From DATJFH01 sp035495815 (GTDB lineage: Bacteria > Acidobacteriota > Terriglobia > Bryobacterales > Bryobacteraceae): DNA of 64,000 bases. The notes beneath the pieces are model-generated. The model did not search any database and was not told where the DNA came from. It saw nothing but the letters and a program-made list of their open reading frames with translations. The DNA lies in the NCBI GenBank assembly GCA_035495815.1, contig DATJFH010000056.1, positions 24,444 through 88,443 of the forward strand, in the 5' to 3' direction. The position numbers and the translations under genes were made by a program. Positions 31,214-40,240 of this stretch are shown in pieces (within the stretch, counting starts at the first letter, position 1; each line of letters starts with the position of its first letter).

Positions 31214-32452
31214 ATGAGCCGGCTGGCGTTTCTCAACGGTATCGTGCTCGCGCTGCAGTCGATCCGCAGCCACAAGCTGCGCGCGCTGCTCACCGTCCTC
31301 GGCGTCATCATCGGGACGGGAACCATCATCGGGGTCAGCGCCATCCTCACCGGCTTCGATTCCACCGTCACCGGCGTGCTGCGGAGCTTCGGGCCCAATT
31401 CCATCATCATCTTCAGGTTTCCGGTCGGAGTGCGCGTGACCAACCTCAGCCCGGAGGAGAGAGTCCGGAAAAATCTGACGTACGACAACGTCGTCCACAT
31501 CCGGGAGCGGTCGCCGGCGACTCTGGAAGTCTCGCCGATGCTCTTCGCCAATCGCAATTTCATCCGCGCCCGGTATCAAGGCAACGATATGTTCGACGTC
31601 AATCTCATGGGCGTCGAGGAGGCTTACGCCAACGGCGGCCAGGTGGAGCTCCGCCGCGGCCGCTTCCTGTCCGAACAGGAAAGCCGGCGCCGCATGCCCG
31701 TCGCCGTGATCGGCGCCGATATCGAAAAGGGGCTGTTCGGACGCCTCGATCCCATCGGCAAGTCGATCCTGGTGGATGGCCATCAGTTCGAGGTGATTGG
31801 CGCCATGCTGCGGCCGGCGGCCTCCTTCTTCGGCGACAGCGATAACCGCATCCTGCTCCCCTACTGGACTTTGCAGAAGATGTACCCGAACGCCCGCGAA
31901 AACGCGATCGTGGTCACCGCGCGCGACGGCCAGATGCCGAAAGCGCTGGACGAAGTCCGGACCATCCTGCGCATCGACCGCCGCGTGCCGTTCAACAAGC
32001 CGGACGATTTCGCCCTCTCGACGGCCGAGCAGATGGTGGCCGATTTCCGCCAGATCACCGAGATCACCTTCCTCGTGATGGTGGCTCTCAGTTCGGTGGG
32101 TTTGCTGGTCGGCGGAATCGGCGTGATGAACATCATGCTGGTTTCAGTGACGGAGCGCACCCACGAGATCGGCCTGCGCAAGGCCATCGGAGCGAAAAAG
32201 AGCGACATCGTGATTCAGTTCCTGCTGGAAGCCTCGGTCCTCACCGGTTTGGGCGGACTCGCCGGGATCCTCTTCGGCTGGCTCATCTCGCTGGCCACCA
32301 GGCTGGTCTTCGATTCTCTGCCGGCGGCCGTTCCCTGGTGGGCTGCCGCGCTGGGTATTGTCGTCTCGGTGGGCGTGGGCCTGTTCTTCGGGATCTGGCC
32401 GGCGAACAAGGCGGCAAGGCTCGACCCGGTGGTCGCGCTGCGGCACGAATAG
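31214..32452 (+). CDS. MacB/FtsX-type ABC transporter permease, second of a pair
   Basis: A 412-residue permease of the same family as the preceding gene, with helix 1 at about 22-46 (LLTVLGVIIGTGTIIGVSAI), the MacB-PCD domain, and three C-terminal helices beginning at LVMVALSSVGLLVGGIGVMN. The coupling motif TERTHEIGLRKAIGAKKSD is present. The two proteins differ mostly in the periplasmic domain, so they probably form a heterodimer with one shared ATPase. The stop lies 76 bases before the TIGR03437 protein. Confidence 0.9.
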   Translation: MSRLAFLNGIVLALQSIRSHKLRALLTVLGVIIGTGTIIGVSAILTGFDSTVTGVLRSFGPNSIIIFRFPVGVRVTNLSPEERVRKNLTYDNVVHIRERSPATLEVSPMLFANRNFIRARYQGNDMFDVNLMGVEEAYANGGQVELRRGRFLSEQESRRRMPVAVIGADIEKGLFGRLDPIGKSILVDGHQFEVIGAMLRPAASFFGDSDNRILLPYWTLQKMYPNARENAIVVTARDGQMPKALDEVRTILRIDRRVPFNKPDDFALSTAEQMVADFRQITEITFLVMVALSSVGLLVGGIGVMNIMLVSVTERTHEIGLRKAIGAKKSDIVIQFLLEASVLTGLGGLAGILFGWLISLATRLVFDSLPAAVPWWAAALGIVVSVGVGLFFGIWPANKAARLDPVVALRHE

Positions 32453-32528
32453 CCCGGCGTAAATAAACAGTTGTTAAAAAGCCCTACCCGCCGTCCCAAG
32501 CGCCGTACTTTTTGAGAACATATAAGGT

Positions 32529-33317
32529 ATGTGCACGCGACAGCTTTCGCTTTGCGGTAGTGTCCTGCTGATTGCATCCGTCAGTTTCGCTCAGACGCCG
32601 ACCATTCAATCGAATGGCGTGGTCAGTGGAGGGGGCTCGAGCCGGATGGGAGTCGCGCCCGGATCTCTCATCTCGATCTTCGGCACGGATCTGGCCTCCG
32701 GGTTATCCAGCGCAAACTCGATACCGTTGTCCACCAACCTCGGGGACGTGACCTCGGTCACCATCGGCGGAACGGCGGCGCCGCTCGTGCTCGTGTCCGC
32801 CGGACGAATCAACGCGCAGGTTCCCTTCGGCGTCGCCGCCGGCCCCGCGGACGTCGTCGTCAACCGCGGCGGAGCGTCTTCCGCGCCCCAATCCGTAGTG
32901 GTCAGCCAGTTCGCTCCCGCCCTGTTCAGCCTGAACCTCGGGACGCTGCAGGCGATCGCCACCAACGCCGACGGCTCGCTGGTCGCGCCAGCGGGAGCCA
33001 TACCCGGCATTTCTTCCCATCCGGCGGCGGCGGGCGATACCGTCACCCTGTTCGCTACCGGACTCGGACCGGTAACCCCTGCCATCGCGGACGGAATGCT
33101 CCCGGGCGATACACCCCGGCTTACCGCGAATCCGGTTACGGTCCTCATCGGCGCCCAGCCCGGTACCGTGTCGATGGCCGGGCTCTCGTCTCAATTCGTC
33201 GGAGTCTACCAGCTTAACGTGGTTGTGCCGGGCGGAGTGACCGGAGCCGCCGCTCCCGTGCAGGTCCAGATGAGCGACGCGGCCATCTCCGATCCGGTGA
33301 CCATCGCCCTGCAATAA
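32529..33317 (+). CDS. Exported single-domain protein of the Solibacter C-terminal family (TIGR03437)
   Basis: A 262-residue protein with a signal peptide (about 1-21, ending VSFAQ) followed by one beta-rich domain. Marks of the family are MGVAPGSLISIFGTDLASG, SAGRINAQVPFGVAAG, TVTLFATGLGPVTPAIADG and GVYQLNVVVPGGV. This domain is usually found at the C-terminus of large extracellular proteins of Solibacter relatives; here it stands alone, which is less usual. Function is unknown, possibly surface attachment. It ends 5 bases before the first radical SAM gene, so it may share that transcript. Confidence 0.85.
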   Translation: MCTRQLSLCGSVLLIASVSFAQTPTIQSNGVVSGGGSSRMGVAPGSLISIFGTDLASGLSSANSIPLSTNLGDVTSVTIGGTAAPLVLVSAGRINAQVPFGVAAGPADVVVNRGGASSAPQSVVVSQFAPALFSLNLGTLQAIATNADGSLVAPAGAIPGISSHPAAAGDTVTLFATGLGPVTPAIADGMLPGDTPRLTANPVTVLIGAQPGTVSMAGLSSQFVGVYQLNVVVPGGVTGAAAPVQVQMSDAAISDPVTIALQ

Positions 33318-33322
33318 GCCGC

Positions 33323-34735
33323 ATGGCTGACATACTCTTAGCGCACTGTAACCATCTGTTTTTCGACCGGAAGCAGACGCGCAAGATGCAGCCCTATCCA
33401 CCGCTGCAGACGCTGCTCGCCGCCGCCGTTCTTCGCCGCGACGGTTTCGAAGTGGCGCTGTTCGACCCTACTCTCGAGTACAGCGAGGAGGCCTTCTACC
33501 AAGCTCTGCAACGGCATCGCCCGCGCCTGGTAGCCCTGTGCGAGGACAATTTCAACTTCCTCACCAAGATGTGCCTGACCCGCAACCGCGAGGTGGCCTA
33601 CTTCATGGCGCGGGCCGCCGGGGAAGCCGGCGTCCCGGTGGTGGTCAACAGTTCGGATGCCACGGACCACATCATCGACTACCTTCGCAACGGCGCCGGT
33701 TTCGTCATCTTCGGGGAAGTGGAAGCGACCTTGCTCGAAACCGCCCGGAGGCTCCTGCGCGGCGCCGGGACCACCCCCATCGCCGGCCTCGCCTACCTCG
33801 AGCCCGGGACGCGCAGCCTCCGCATCAACCCTCCGCGCGCCCTGCTCGAAGATCTGGACCAGCTTCCCTTGCCCGCCTGGGACTTGGTCGGAGTGGAAGC
33901 CTATCGCCGCGCCTGGACCCAGGCCCACGGCTATTTCTCGCTCAACATGGTGTCCAGCCGTGGCTGCCCCTACCGCTGCAACTGGTGCTCAAAGCCGGTT
34001 TACGGTCACCACTACCATTTCCGTTCGCCGGAGCACGTCGCCGCCGAGATGCTGCACCTCAAGAGAACCCTCGCCCCGGAGCACATCTGGTTCGCGGACG
34101 ACATCTTCGCGCTCTCGGCCCAATGGACTGAACGGTTCGCCGAAGCTGTGGAGACGCTCGGCGCGCGCATCCCGTTCAAGATGCAGTCGCGCTGCGATCT
34201 GATGACGCGGGGCGCGGTGCAAGCCTTGCGCCGCGCCGGCTGCGCCGAGGTTTGGATGGGCGCCGAATCGGGCTCGCAGAAGATCCTCGACGCGATGGAG
34301 AAGGGGATCACCATCGATCAGACCCGCCGCGCGTGCGCGAACCTGCGAGGTCACGGCGTCCGCGTCGGCCTGTTCATTCAATTGGGTTATCCGGGCGAAA
34401 CCTGGGAGGATATCCAGACTACCATCCGGCTCGTGCGCGAAACGCGTCCCGACGAAATCGGCGTCTCGGTGTCCTATCCGCTTCCGGGAACGGATTTTTT
34501 CAATCGGGTCCAGCAGCACCTGGGCGCCAAGCAGAACTGGGAGGACAGCGACGATCTCGCCATGATGTTCCAGGGCGCTTACACCAGCGAATTCTATCGC
34601 GCCGTGCGGGACGCTCTGCACGCGGAGGTGGACGGCGCCCGCCAAACGGAACTGGGCGCGTTGTGGAGTCGCGTGGAAGCGCTGGAAAAAACCTCCGCCA
34701 CCGCCAATCCCACGCTTCTATGGACCTCCTGCTGA
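33323..34735 (+). CDS. Cobalamin-domain radical SAM enzyme 1 of the cluster
   Basis: A 470-residue protein. Residues about 1-170 resemble the N-terminal B12-binding fold (YPPLQTLLAAAVLRRDGFEV, VIFGEVEATLLE), without a classic DxHxxG cobalamin ligand. The radical SAM domain follows, with the 4Fe-4S site Cys215, Cys219 and Cys222 in SRGCPYRCNWCSKP, the strand HIWFADDIFAL and the MGAESGSQKILDAMEKGI segment common to B12-type radical SAM proteins. Such enzymes do methylations, ring changes or C-C bond formation on unreactive carbons. The substrate is unknown. The stop lies 16 bases inside the next gene. Confidence 0.9.
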   Translation: MADILLAHCNHLFFDRKQTRKMQPYPPLQTLLAAAVLRRDGFEVALFDPTLEYSEEAFYQALQRHRPRLVALCEDNFNFLTKMCLTRNREVAYFMARAAGEAGVPVVVNSSDATDHIIDYLRNGAGFVIFGEVEATLLETARRLLRGAGTTPIAGLAYLEPGTRSLRINPPRALLEDLDQLPLPAWDLVGVEAYRRAWTQAHGYFSLNMVSSRGCPYRCNWCSKPVYGHHYHFRSPEHVAAEMLHLKRTLAPEHIWFADDIFALSAQWTERFAEAVETLGARIPFKMQSRCDLMTRGAVQALRRAGCAEVWMGAESGSQKILDAMEKGITIDQTRRACANLRGHGVRVGLFIQLGYPGETWEDIQTTIRLVRETRPDEIGVSVSYPLPGTDFFNRVQQHLGAKQNWEDSDDLAMMFQGAYTSEFYRAVRDALHAEVDGARQTELGALWSRVEALEKTSATANPTLLWTSC

Positions 34736-36072
34736 CCCACGGCTACTTCCTCGAGGAAGATCCCAAGGAGCTTCAGATCATGAAGCCCTACGCGCCGCTG
34801 GGCATTCTTTATCTCTCCTCGCATCTGCGGGCCAAGGGTTTCGGCGTGGAAGTCTACGACTCCACGTTCGGTTCGCGCGCCGAGCTGTTCCGCCTACTGG
34901 CCGCCGGTCCGCCTTCGGTCATCGGGATCGGCGCCAATCTCATGACCCGCGCCAGGGTGATCGAGATCGCGGCTGCCGCGAAAGCCGCGGGCTGGACGGT
35001 CGTTCTGGGCGGCCCCGAGCCCGCCGTTTATGCGCGGGAGTACCTGGAATGCGGCGCGGACGTGATCGTAGAGGGCGAAGCCGAGTTGACGATGGAAGAG
35101 CTGCTGCCCGCCCTGCGGAGCGGCGCCCTCGATAAGGTTGCCGGTATCCTGTTCCGGCGTCCGGACGGCTCCGTAGCCCGAACGCCCGCCCGCCCGCTGA
35201 TTCGCGATCTCGACGCGCAGCCCTGGCCGGATCGCGAGCGCATTGACCTCGGCCGGTACCTGACGGCCTGGCGCAGCCGGCACGGAGCGGGCTCGGTCTC
35301 CGTGATTACCGCCCGCGGGTGTCCGTATCACTGTGCCTGGTGCAGCCACTCCACCTTCGGCAAAACCCATCGCCGCCGGTCGGTCCCAGCCGTGGCCGAC
35401 GAGGTGGAATGGATCCTCGGCCGCTACGCGCCGGAGATGCTGTGGATGGCCGACGACGTGTTCACCATCCATCACGGCTGGATGCTCGATTACGCCGCTG
35501 AAATGAAGCGCCGCGGCCTGCGCGTACCTTTCGAGTGCATCACGCGCGCCGACCGCCTGGACGCCCGCATGGCCGCCACCCTGGCCGAGCTCGGCTGCTT
35601 CCGCGTCTGGATCGGATCGGAAAGCGGCTCGCAGCGCATCCTGGACGCCATGCAGCGCGGCGTCAAGGTGGAGCAGGTTCGCGAGGCCGTGGCCCTGTGC
35701 CGCGCCGCCGGGATTCAGACCGGCATGTTCCTCATGTTCGGCTACGAAGGCGAGGAGCTCTCCGACATCGAAGCTACCGTCTCCCACGTCAAGGCGTGCC
35801 GCCCGGACGTGTTCCTGACCACCGTGTCCTATCCGATCAAGGGCACGCCGTACTACGAGCAGATGGCCCCCAAGCTGGTAGCGATCGCGGACTGGGCCGG
35901 CAGCTCGGACCGCGACCTCAGGATCGCCGGCCGCCATTCGCGCCGCTACTTCCAGTTCGCCGATCAACTGCTCAAGGGGGAAATGGCGCTCCTCGAGACC
36001 GGCCGCGACGGGGGCCTCATCGCCGCCGCCCGGCGCGGACTTGAGGAATCCTTTCACGAAGTGGAAGCATGA
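34720..36072 (+). CDS. Cobalamin-domain radical SAM enzyme 2 of the cluster
   Basis: A 450-residue protein related to the preceding one. The B12-binding-like part (about 1-150: KPYAPLGILYLSSHLRAKGF, VVLGGPEPAVYAREYL, ADVIVEGEAELTMEELLPAL) is followed by the 4Fe-4S motif Cys201, Cys205 and Cys208 in ARGCPYHCAWCSHS, EMLWMADDVFTIH and IGSESGSQRILDAMQRGV. I start at the ATG at 34720 (MDLLLTHGYF), since upstream codons are out-of-frame sequence of enzyme 1. The enzyme 1 and 2 pair shares close to the same layout, suggesting duplication. The stop overlaps the next methyltransferase start (ATGA). Confidence 0.91.
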   Translation: MDLLLTHGYFLEEDPKELQIMKPYAPLGILYLSSHLRAKGFGVEVYDSTFGSRAELFRLLAAGPPSVIGIGANLMTRARVIEIAAAAKAAGWTVVLGGPEPAVYAREYLECGADVIVEGEAELTMEELLPALRSGALDKVAGILFRRPDGSVARTPARPLIRDLDAQPWPDRERIDLGRYLTAWRSRHGAGSVSVITARGCPYHCAWCSHSTFGKTHRRRSVPAVADEVEWILGRYAPEMLWMADDVFTIHHGWMLDYAAEMKRRGLRVPFECITRADRLDARMAATLAELGCFRVWIGSESGSQRILDAMQRGVKVEQVREAVALCRAAGIQTGMFLMFGYEGEELSDIEATVSHVKACRPDVFLTTVSYPIKGTPYYEQMAPKLVAIADWAGSSDRDLRIAGRHSRRYFQFADQLLKGEMALLETGRDGGLIAAARRGLEESFHEVEA

Positions 36073-36974
36073 AGCTGCAGTGTCCGGTGTGCCAGGCCGG
36101 TATGGGAGAGCTGGATTCGCTGAACCCGCAAGGAGCGGCCTGCCCGCAATGCGGCTTTGCTCTGGCCAGTTCCGACGGCATCCTGCGCGCCCTGGCCCCG
36201 GACCGCCGCGCCTTTTTCAGCCGGTTCCTGCGCGATTACGGAACCATCCGCAAAGCCGAAGGCCGCGGGTCGAGCGACCGCGCGTATTACCTCGCCCTGC
36301 CGTTCCAGGACCTCAGCGGCAGGAATTCCGGGCAGTGGCGTATCCGCGCCGCGACCTACCGCTACTTCGAATCGAAGCTGCTGCCGGAACGCTGCTGCGA
36401 CGTGCTCGATATCGGCGCCGGCAACGGGTGGATGTCGAACCGGCTGTCGCTGCGCGGGCATCGCCCGGTGGCGGTCGATATCTTCACCGATCCGCTCGAC
36501 GGCCTCGGCGCGGCCCGCGAGTTCGGCTCCTTTCCCTGCGTCGAAGCCGAGTTCGACCGGCTGCCTTTCGCCGGCGGCCAGTTCGATCTGGCCGTGTTCA
36601 ACTCCTCCCTGCACTATTCGACCGACTATCACGGCACGCTGGCCGAAGCCCGCCGCTGCCTGCGCCCCGGCGGACGAATCGTGGTCCTCGACAGCCCGCT
36701 CTACAAGCGTCGCGAGCATGGCGAGAAGATGCGCGGCGAGCGACACCGGCAGTTTCAGGCGCAGTACGGTTTCCCGTCCGACAGCGTCCCCAGTCTCGAA
36801 TACCTTTACGAATCCCAGCTCGACGGGCTGTCGCGGGACCTCGGCCTGCGCTGGCGGATTCTGCAGCCGTGGTATGGATGGAAGTGGCATTTGCGCCCGT
36901 TGAAGGCCAGGCTGCAGGGAAAAAGGCCGCCGTCCCGGTTCTGCGTGCTGGTCGCCAGCGCGGCAACGTCATGA
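36069..36974 (+). CDS. Class I SAM methyltransferase with N-terminal zinc ribbon
   Basis: A 301-residue protein. Cys5, Cys8, Cys25 and Cys28 (CPVC and CPQC) form a likely zinc ribbon. The Rossmann-fold methyltransferase core (about 105-215) has motif I VLDIGAGNGWMSNRL, acidic VAVDIF, DLAVFNSSLHYS and RRCLRPGGRIVVLDS. This zinc-ribbon form is seen near radical SAM genes in other bacteria, with unknown substrates. It is coupled by ATGA overlaps to the radical SAM genes on both sides. Confidence 0.87.
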   Translation: MKLQCPVCQAGMGELDSLNPQGAACPQCGFALASSDGILRALAPDRRAFFSRFLRDYGTIRKAEGRGSSDRAYYLALPFQDLSGRNSGQWRIRAATYRYFESKLLPERCCDVLDIGAGNGWMSNRLSLRGHRPVAVDIFTDPLDGLGAAREFGSFPCVEAEFDRLPFAGGQFDLAVFNSSLHYSTDYHGTLAEARRCLRPGGRIVVLDSPLYKRREHGEKMRGERHRQFQAQYGFPSDSVPSLEYLYESQLDGLSRDLGLRWRILQPWYGWKWHLRPLKARLQGKRPPSRFCVLVASAATS

Positions 36975-38431
36975 TCATTCTGCTCAATCCGCGCGCCACC
37001 AAGCCGAAGAACAGGCGCTATCCGCTCTCCCTGCTCGCCATCGCCGCCATGCTCGAAGGGAAAGAGGGATACACCATCGTGGACGGCAACGTGGAGGAGC
37101 TGTCCGGCGCCGATCCCTGGTCCTCGCCTGACGGCAAGCAGCCGGAACTGCTGGCTGTCACGGTAATGCCCGGCCCGCAGATGGTCTCCGCCATCCCGCT
37201 TTGCCGCGCATTCAAAGCCAAATACCCCTCCGTGCCCATCGTGTGGGGAGGATATTTTCCATCGCTCTACCCCGACACCTGCCTCAACGCCAACTATGTG
37301 GATTTCGTCGTCCGGGGCCAGGGCGAGGATACGTTTGTCGAGCTGCTGGCCGCTTTGCGCGGCAATCGCGATTTCTCCTCCATCCGCGGGCTCTCTTTCC
37401 GCGACGCCTTCGGGCTGCACGTCAGCAATCCGGAGCGCCCGCTCAAATCGCCGGGCGACTTTCCGTGGCTCCCTTACCACCGGCTCGACCCGGCCAGGTA
37501 TCTGCTGCCTACTTTTCTCGGCTCCCGCACCACTGTGCACCAGGCCAGCATCGGCTGTCCGTTTCGCTGCAACTTCTGCGGCGTGGTCCCGGTGTTCGAC
37601 CGCGAGAAGATCGAGCCTCCCGAGCGTACCGCCGGAATCCTGGCGCATCTGCAGCGCGAGTACGGCGTCAACGCCGTCCAGTTCTACGACAATAATTTCT
37701 TCCTGCGCGAGGACCACACCCGCGAGCTGGCCGAGCGCATGACCCCGCTCGGCATGCGCTGGTGGTGCGAAGGACGCGTCGACGCCGTCCTCGGCTATTC
37801 CGACGAAACCCTGCGCAAGCTGCGGCAGTCCGGCTGCGTCATGATCTTCTTCGGCGTCGAATCCGGCTCGGACGAGATTCTGCGGGGGATGAAGAAACAG
37901 CTCACCTCCGGGCAGATTCTGGCGCTCGCCAAACGCATCCGCGAATTCGACATCGTGCCCGAATACTCGTTCATCTTCGGCAATCCGGACGACGCCGAGA
38001 GCGACCTGCATCACACCATCCGGTTCATCCGCAAAGTGAAGCGGATCAATCCCGATATCGAAATCGTGGTCCAGACCTACGTCCCCACCCCGCAGCGCGA
38101 TGGATCGTACGGCAAGGTGGACGGAAAGATCCGGTTCCCCACGACGCCGGAAGAGTGGGCTACCGAGCGCTGGTACAACTTCACCGTCCGCACCGATCCG
38201 CAGCTCCCCTGGCTGCCGCGGCATGTCAAGCAGCGCATCGACGACTTTGAAACGGTGATGCGCTCCCGCTGGCCGACCATCCAGGACATGCGCCTCCCGG
38301 CGTGGGGCCGGCTCCTGCTGCAGTCCATGAGCAGTTGGCGGTACGCGCTCGGCGTCTATGACCACCCGGTCGAGCTCGAATGGGCGCAGAAGATAATCAG
38401 GCTGCGCCAGCCCCGCTTCGAGAGCCTGTAA
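36971..38431 (+). CDS. Cobalamin-domain radical SAM enzyme 3 of the cluster
   Basis: A 486-residue protein. The B12-binding-like part (about 1-140: LNPRATKPKNRRYPLSLLAI, VPIVWGGYFPSLYPDTCL, VDFVVRGQGEDTFVELLAAL) precedes the 4Fe-4S site Cys196, Cys200 and Cys203 in ASIGCPFRCNFCGVVPVF, then VQFYDNNFFLREDHT and IFFGVESGSDEILRGMKKQL. It is longer and more divergent than enzymes 1 and 2, with a C-terminal helical part (about 390-486). I start at the ATG at 36971, inside the methyltransferase stop. One base separates it from the second methyltransferase gene. Confidence 0.91.
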   Translation: MIILLNPRATKPKNRRYPLSLLAIAAMLEGKEGYTIVDGNVEELSGADPWSSPDGKQPELLAVTVMPGPQMVSAIPLCRAFKAKYPSVPIVWGGYFPSLYPDTCLNANYVDFVVRGQGEDTFVELLAALRGNRDFSSIRGLSFRDAFGLHVSNPERPLKSPGDFPWLPYHRLDPARYLLPTFLGSRTTVHQASIGCPFRCNFCGVVPVFDREKIEPPERTAGILAHLQREYGVNAVQFYDNNFFLREDHTRELAERMTPLGMRWWCEGRVDAVLGYSDETLRKLRQSGCVMIFFGVESGSDEILRGMKKQLTSGQILALAKRIREFDIVPEYSFIFGNPDDAESDLHHTIRFIRKVKRINPDIEIVVQTYVPTPQRDGSYGKVDGKIRFPTTPEEWATERWYNFTVRTDPQLPWLPRHVKQRIDDFETVMRSRWPTIQDMRLPAWGRLLLQSMSSWRYALGVYDHPVELEWAQKIIRLRQPRFESL

Positions 38432-38432
38432 A

Positions 38433-39113
38433 ATGGCCATCCGCCTGCCGCCCCTCGAAGCCTACCGGCTGTGGTCGCAAACCTGGGAGGGCGAGCGCAG
38501 TCCGGTCGTGGCCCTCGAATCACGCTGGGTGGCGCCCTGGCTCACCGGTCTGCGAGGGAAACTGGTCTTGGATCTCGGTTGCGGCGCCGGCCGATGGCTT
38601 GCACACGCGCAGTCGCTCGGAGCGCGGGTGTACGGCGCCGATCCCTGCCGCCAGATGCTGCTCGAAGCCGCGAAGAAGCCCGGACTCCCCGGCCGGCTGG
38701 TGGAAGGCGGCGTGCCGCTGTCTCCCTTTGCCCCGGGCTGCGCCGACATGGTTCTGTGCGCCCTGGTGCTCGGGCACGTCAACTCTCTCGACAGCGCGGT
38801 GATGGAGCTCGCCCGCCTGGTCCGCCCGGGCGGCCGCCTCATCGTGACCGACTTTCATCCCCAGGCGATCGAGCGCGGATGGCGCCGCACGTTCCGCAGC
38901 GGCGGTCATTTATATGAAGTTGCTTCGTATCCGTACGGCAAGGCTCGCCTGCTCCAAGGCGCCCGCGCCGCCGGGCTGACGCTGGAAGAAATCCTCGAAC
39001 CCGGCTTCGACGAGCCCGAGCGCCCGCTGTTCGAGAGCGCCGGCAAGGCGGAGCTGTTCGGCGAAGTGCGCGGCCTTCCGGCGCTGTTGCTCGCCCGCTG
39101 GACACGGCCATGA
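38433..39113 (+). CDS. Class I SAM-dependent methyltransferase (UbiE/methyltransferase-11 type)
   Basis: A 226-residue protein with motif I LVLDLGCGAGRWLAHA (about 44-59), acidic VYGADP, DMVLCALVLGHV and ARLVRPGGRLIVTDFHP. The C-terminus is short and lacks further domains. It probably methylates O, N or C of a small molecule; the substrate cannot be read. The start follows the third radical SAM gene by one base, and the stop overlaps the amidohydrolase start (ATGA). Confidence 0.9.
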   Translation: MAIRLPPLEAYRLWSQTWEGERSPVVALESRWVAPWLTGLRGKLVLDLGCGAGRWLAHAQSLGARVYGADPCRQMLLEAAKKPGLPGRLVEGGVPLSPFAPGCADMVLCALVLGHVNSLDSAVMELARLVRPGGRLIVTDFHPQAIERGWRRTFRSGGHLYEVASYPYGKARLLQGARAAGLTLEEILEPGFDEPERPLFESAGKAELFGEVRGLPALLLARWTRP

Positions 39114-40240
39114 CCCTGCGTGGCGCTCGCGTTGCCCGGGGGCCGAACGAGGCTGTGGCGCTCGACGTCGAAATCGCCGGCGGCAGGATTCGCGCTCTGC
39201 GAAAGCCCTCGACCCGCGGTCCCGGCATCGATCTGGCCGGCCTTCTCCTCCTGCCGGGCCTGATCAACGCGCACGATCATCTGGAATTCAATCTCTATCC
39301 CCGGCTCGGACGCGGCCCGTATCCCAATGCCGGCGCCTGGTCGGGCGATGTCTACCGCCCCGCGGAATCGCCCGTCCGGGAGCAGCTCGACATCCCTAAG
39401 AATACCCGCCTCGTCTGGGGCGGCCTGAAAAACCTGCTCAGCGGCGCGACCACCGTCTGCCACCACAACCCGCGCGAGAACCCCGTCTTCGACCGCCGTT
39501 TCCCGGTGCGTGTCTTGAAGCGGTTCGGCTGGGCGCACTCGCTCCAGTTCAGTCCCGACGTCGCCGCGCGCTTTCACGACACGCCCGCGGACTGGCCCTT
39601 CATCCTGCATCTCGGCGAAGGAGTGGACCGGGCCGCCCGGCGCGAGGTGTTCCGTCTCGACGAGCTCGGGGCGCTGGATTCACGCACCGTTCTGGTGCAT
39701 GCGGTCGCGCTCGGACCGGGCGGCCTGCGGCTGGTGAAACAGAAGGGCGCCGCTCTCATCTGGTGCCCCAGCTCGAATCTGTTCATGCTGGGCCGCACGC
39801 TGGATGCCGCGCTCGCGAAGGATATACCTGTCGCGCTCGGCAGCGACTCCGCCGTCACCGCCCGGGGCGACCTGCTGGATGAAATCCGGGTGGCGCGCAA
39901 ATATCTGCCGGTGGAGCGGATCTACCGCATGGTGACCGATGGAGCCGCGCGAATCCTGCGCCTGCCGCGCGGTTACGGAGCGATCGAAGAGGGCGGGCCC
40001 GCCGACCTCATCGCCATCGCCGGCGACGGCCGCGCCCCCGCCGAGGCCCTGGCCCGCGCCCGAAAGATCGAGCTGGCAGTGGTGGCAGGCAAGGTGAAAT
40101 TGAGCGCGCGGGAACAGCCCGGGCTCTCGCCTCTGCGGGTGCGCGGCCGCGGTGACGTGTTCGTGGATGCCGACGTGCCGCGCCTTCGTGCGCGCGTCGC
40201 CGGCCCTCTCCGGCTTGCCGGACGGCGGGTGCTGCCGTGA
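39110..40240 (+). CDS. Amidohydrolase-superfamily metal hydrolase (deaminase-like)
   Basis: A 376-residue TIM-barrel hydrolase of the ATZ/TRZ-like branch. Metal and catalytic residues are in place: His55 and His57 in INAHDHLEF, the His/Glu pair in FILHLGEGVD, His in VLVHAVALG and Asp in VALGSDSAVT, plus the ALIWCPSSNLFML strand typical of purine-nucleoside-like deaminases. Related enzymes deaminate S-adenosylhomocysteine, methylthioadenosine or 5'-deoxyadenosine, but others act on other amines or amides. In a cluster with four SAM-cleaving enzymes, removal of 5'-deoxyadenosine is an attractive role, which is an inference. The start and stop both overlap neighbours. Confidence 0.86.
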   Translation: MTLRGARVARGPNEAVALDVEIAGGRIRALRKPSTRGPGIDLAGLLLLPGLINAHDHLEFNLYPRLGRGPYPNAGAWSGDVYRPAESPVREQLDIPKNTRLVWGGLKNLLSGATTVCHHNPRENPVFDRRFPVRVLKRFGWAHSLQFSPDVAARFHDTPADWPFILHLGEGVDRAARREVFRLDELGALDSRTVLVHAVALGPGGLRLVKQKGAALIWCPSSNLFMLGRTLDAALAKDIPVALGSDSAVTARGDLLDEIRVARKYLPVERIYRMVTDGAARILRLPRGYGAIEEGGPADLIAIAGDGRAPAEALARARKIELAVVAGKVKLSAREQPGLSPLRVRGRGDVFVDADVPRLRARVAGPLRLAGRRVLP

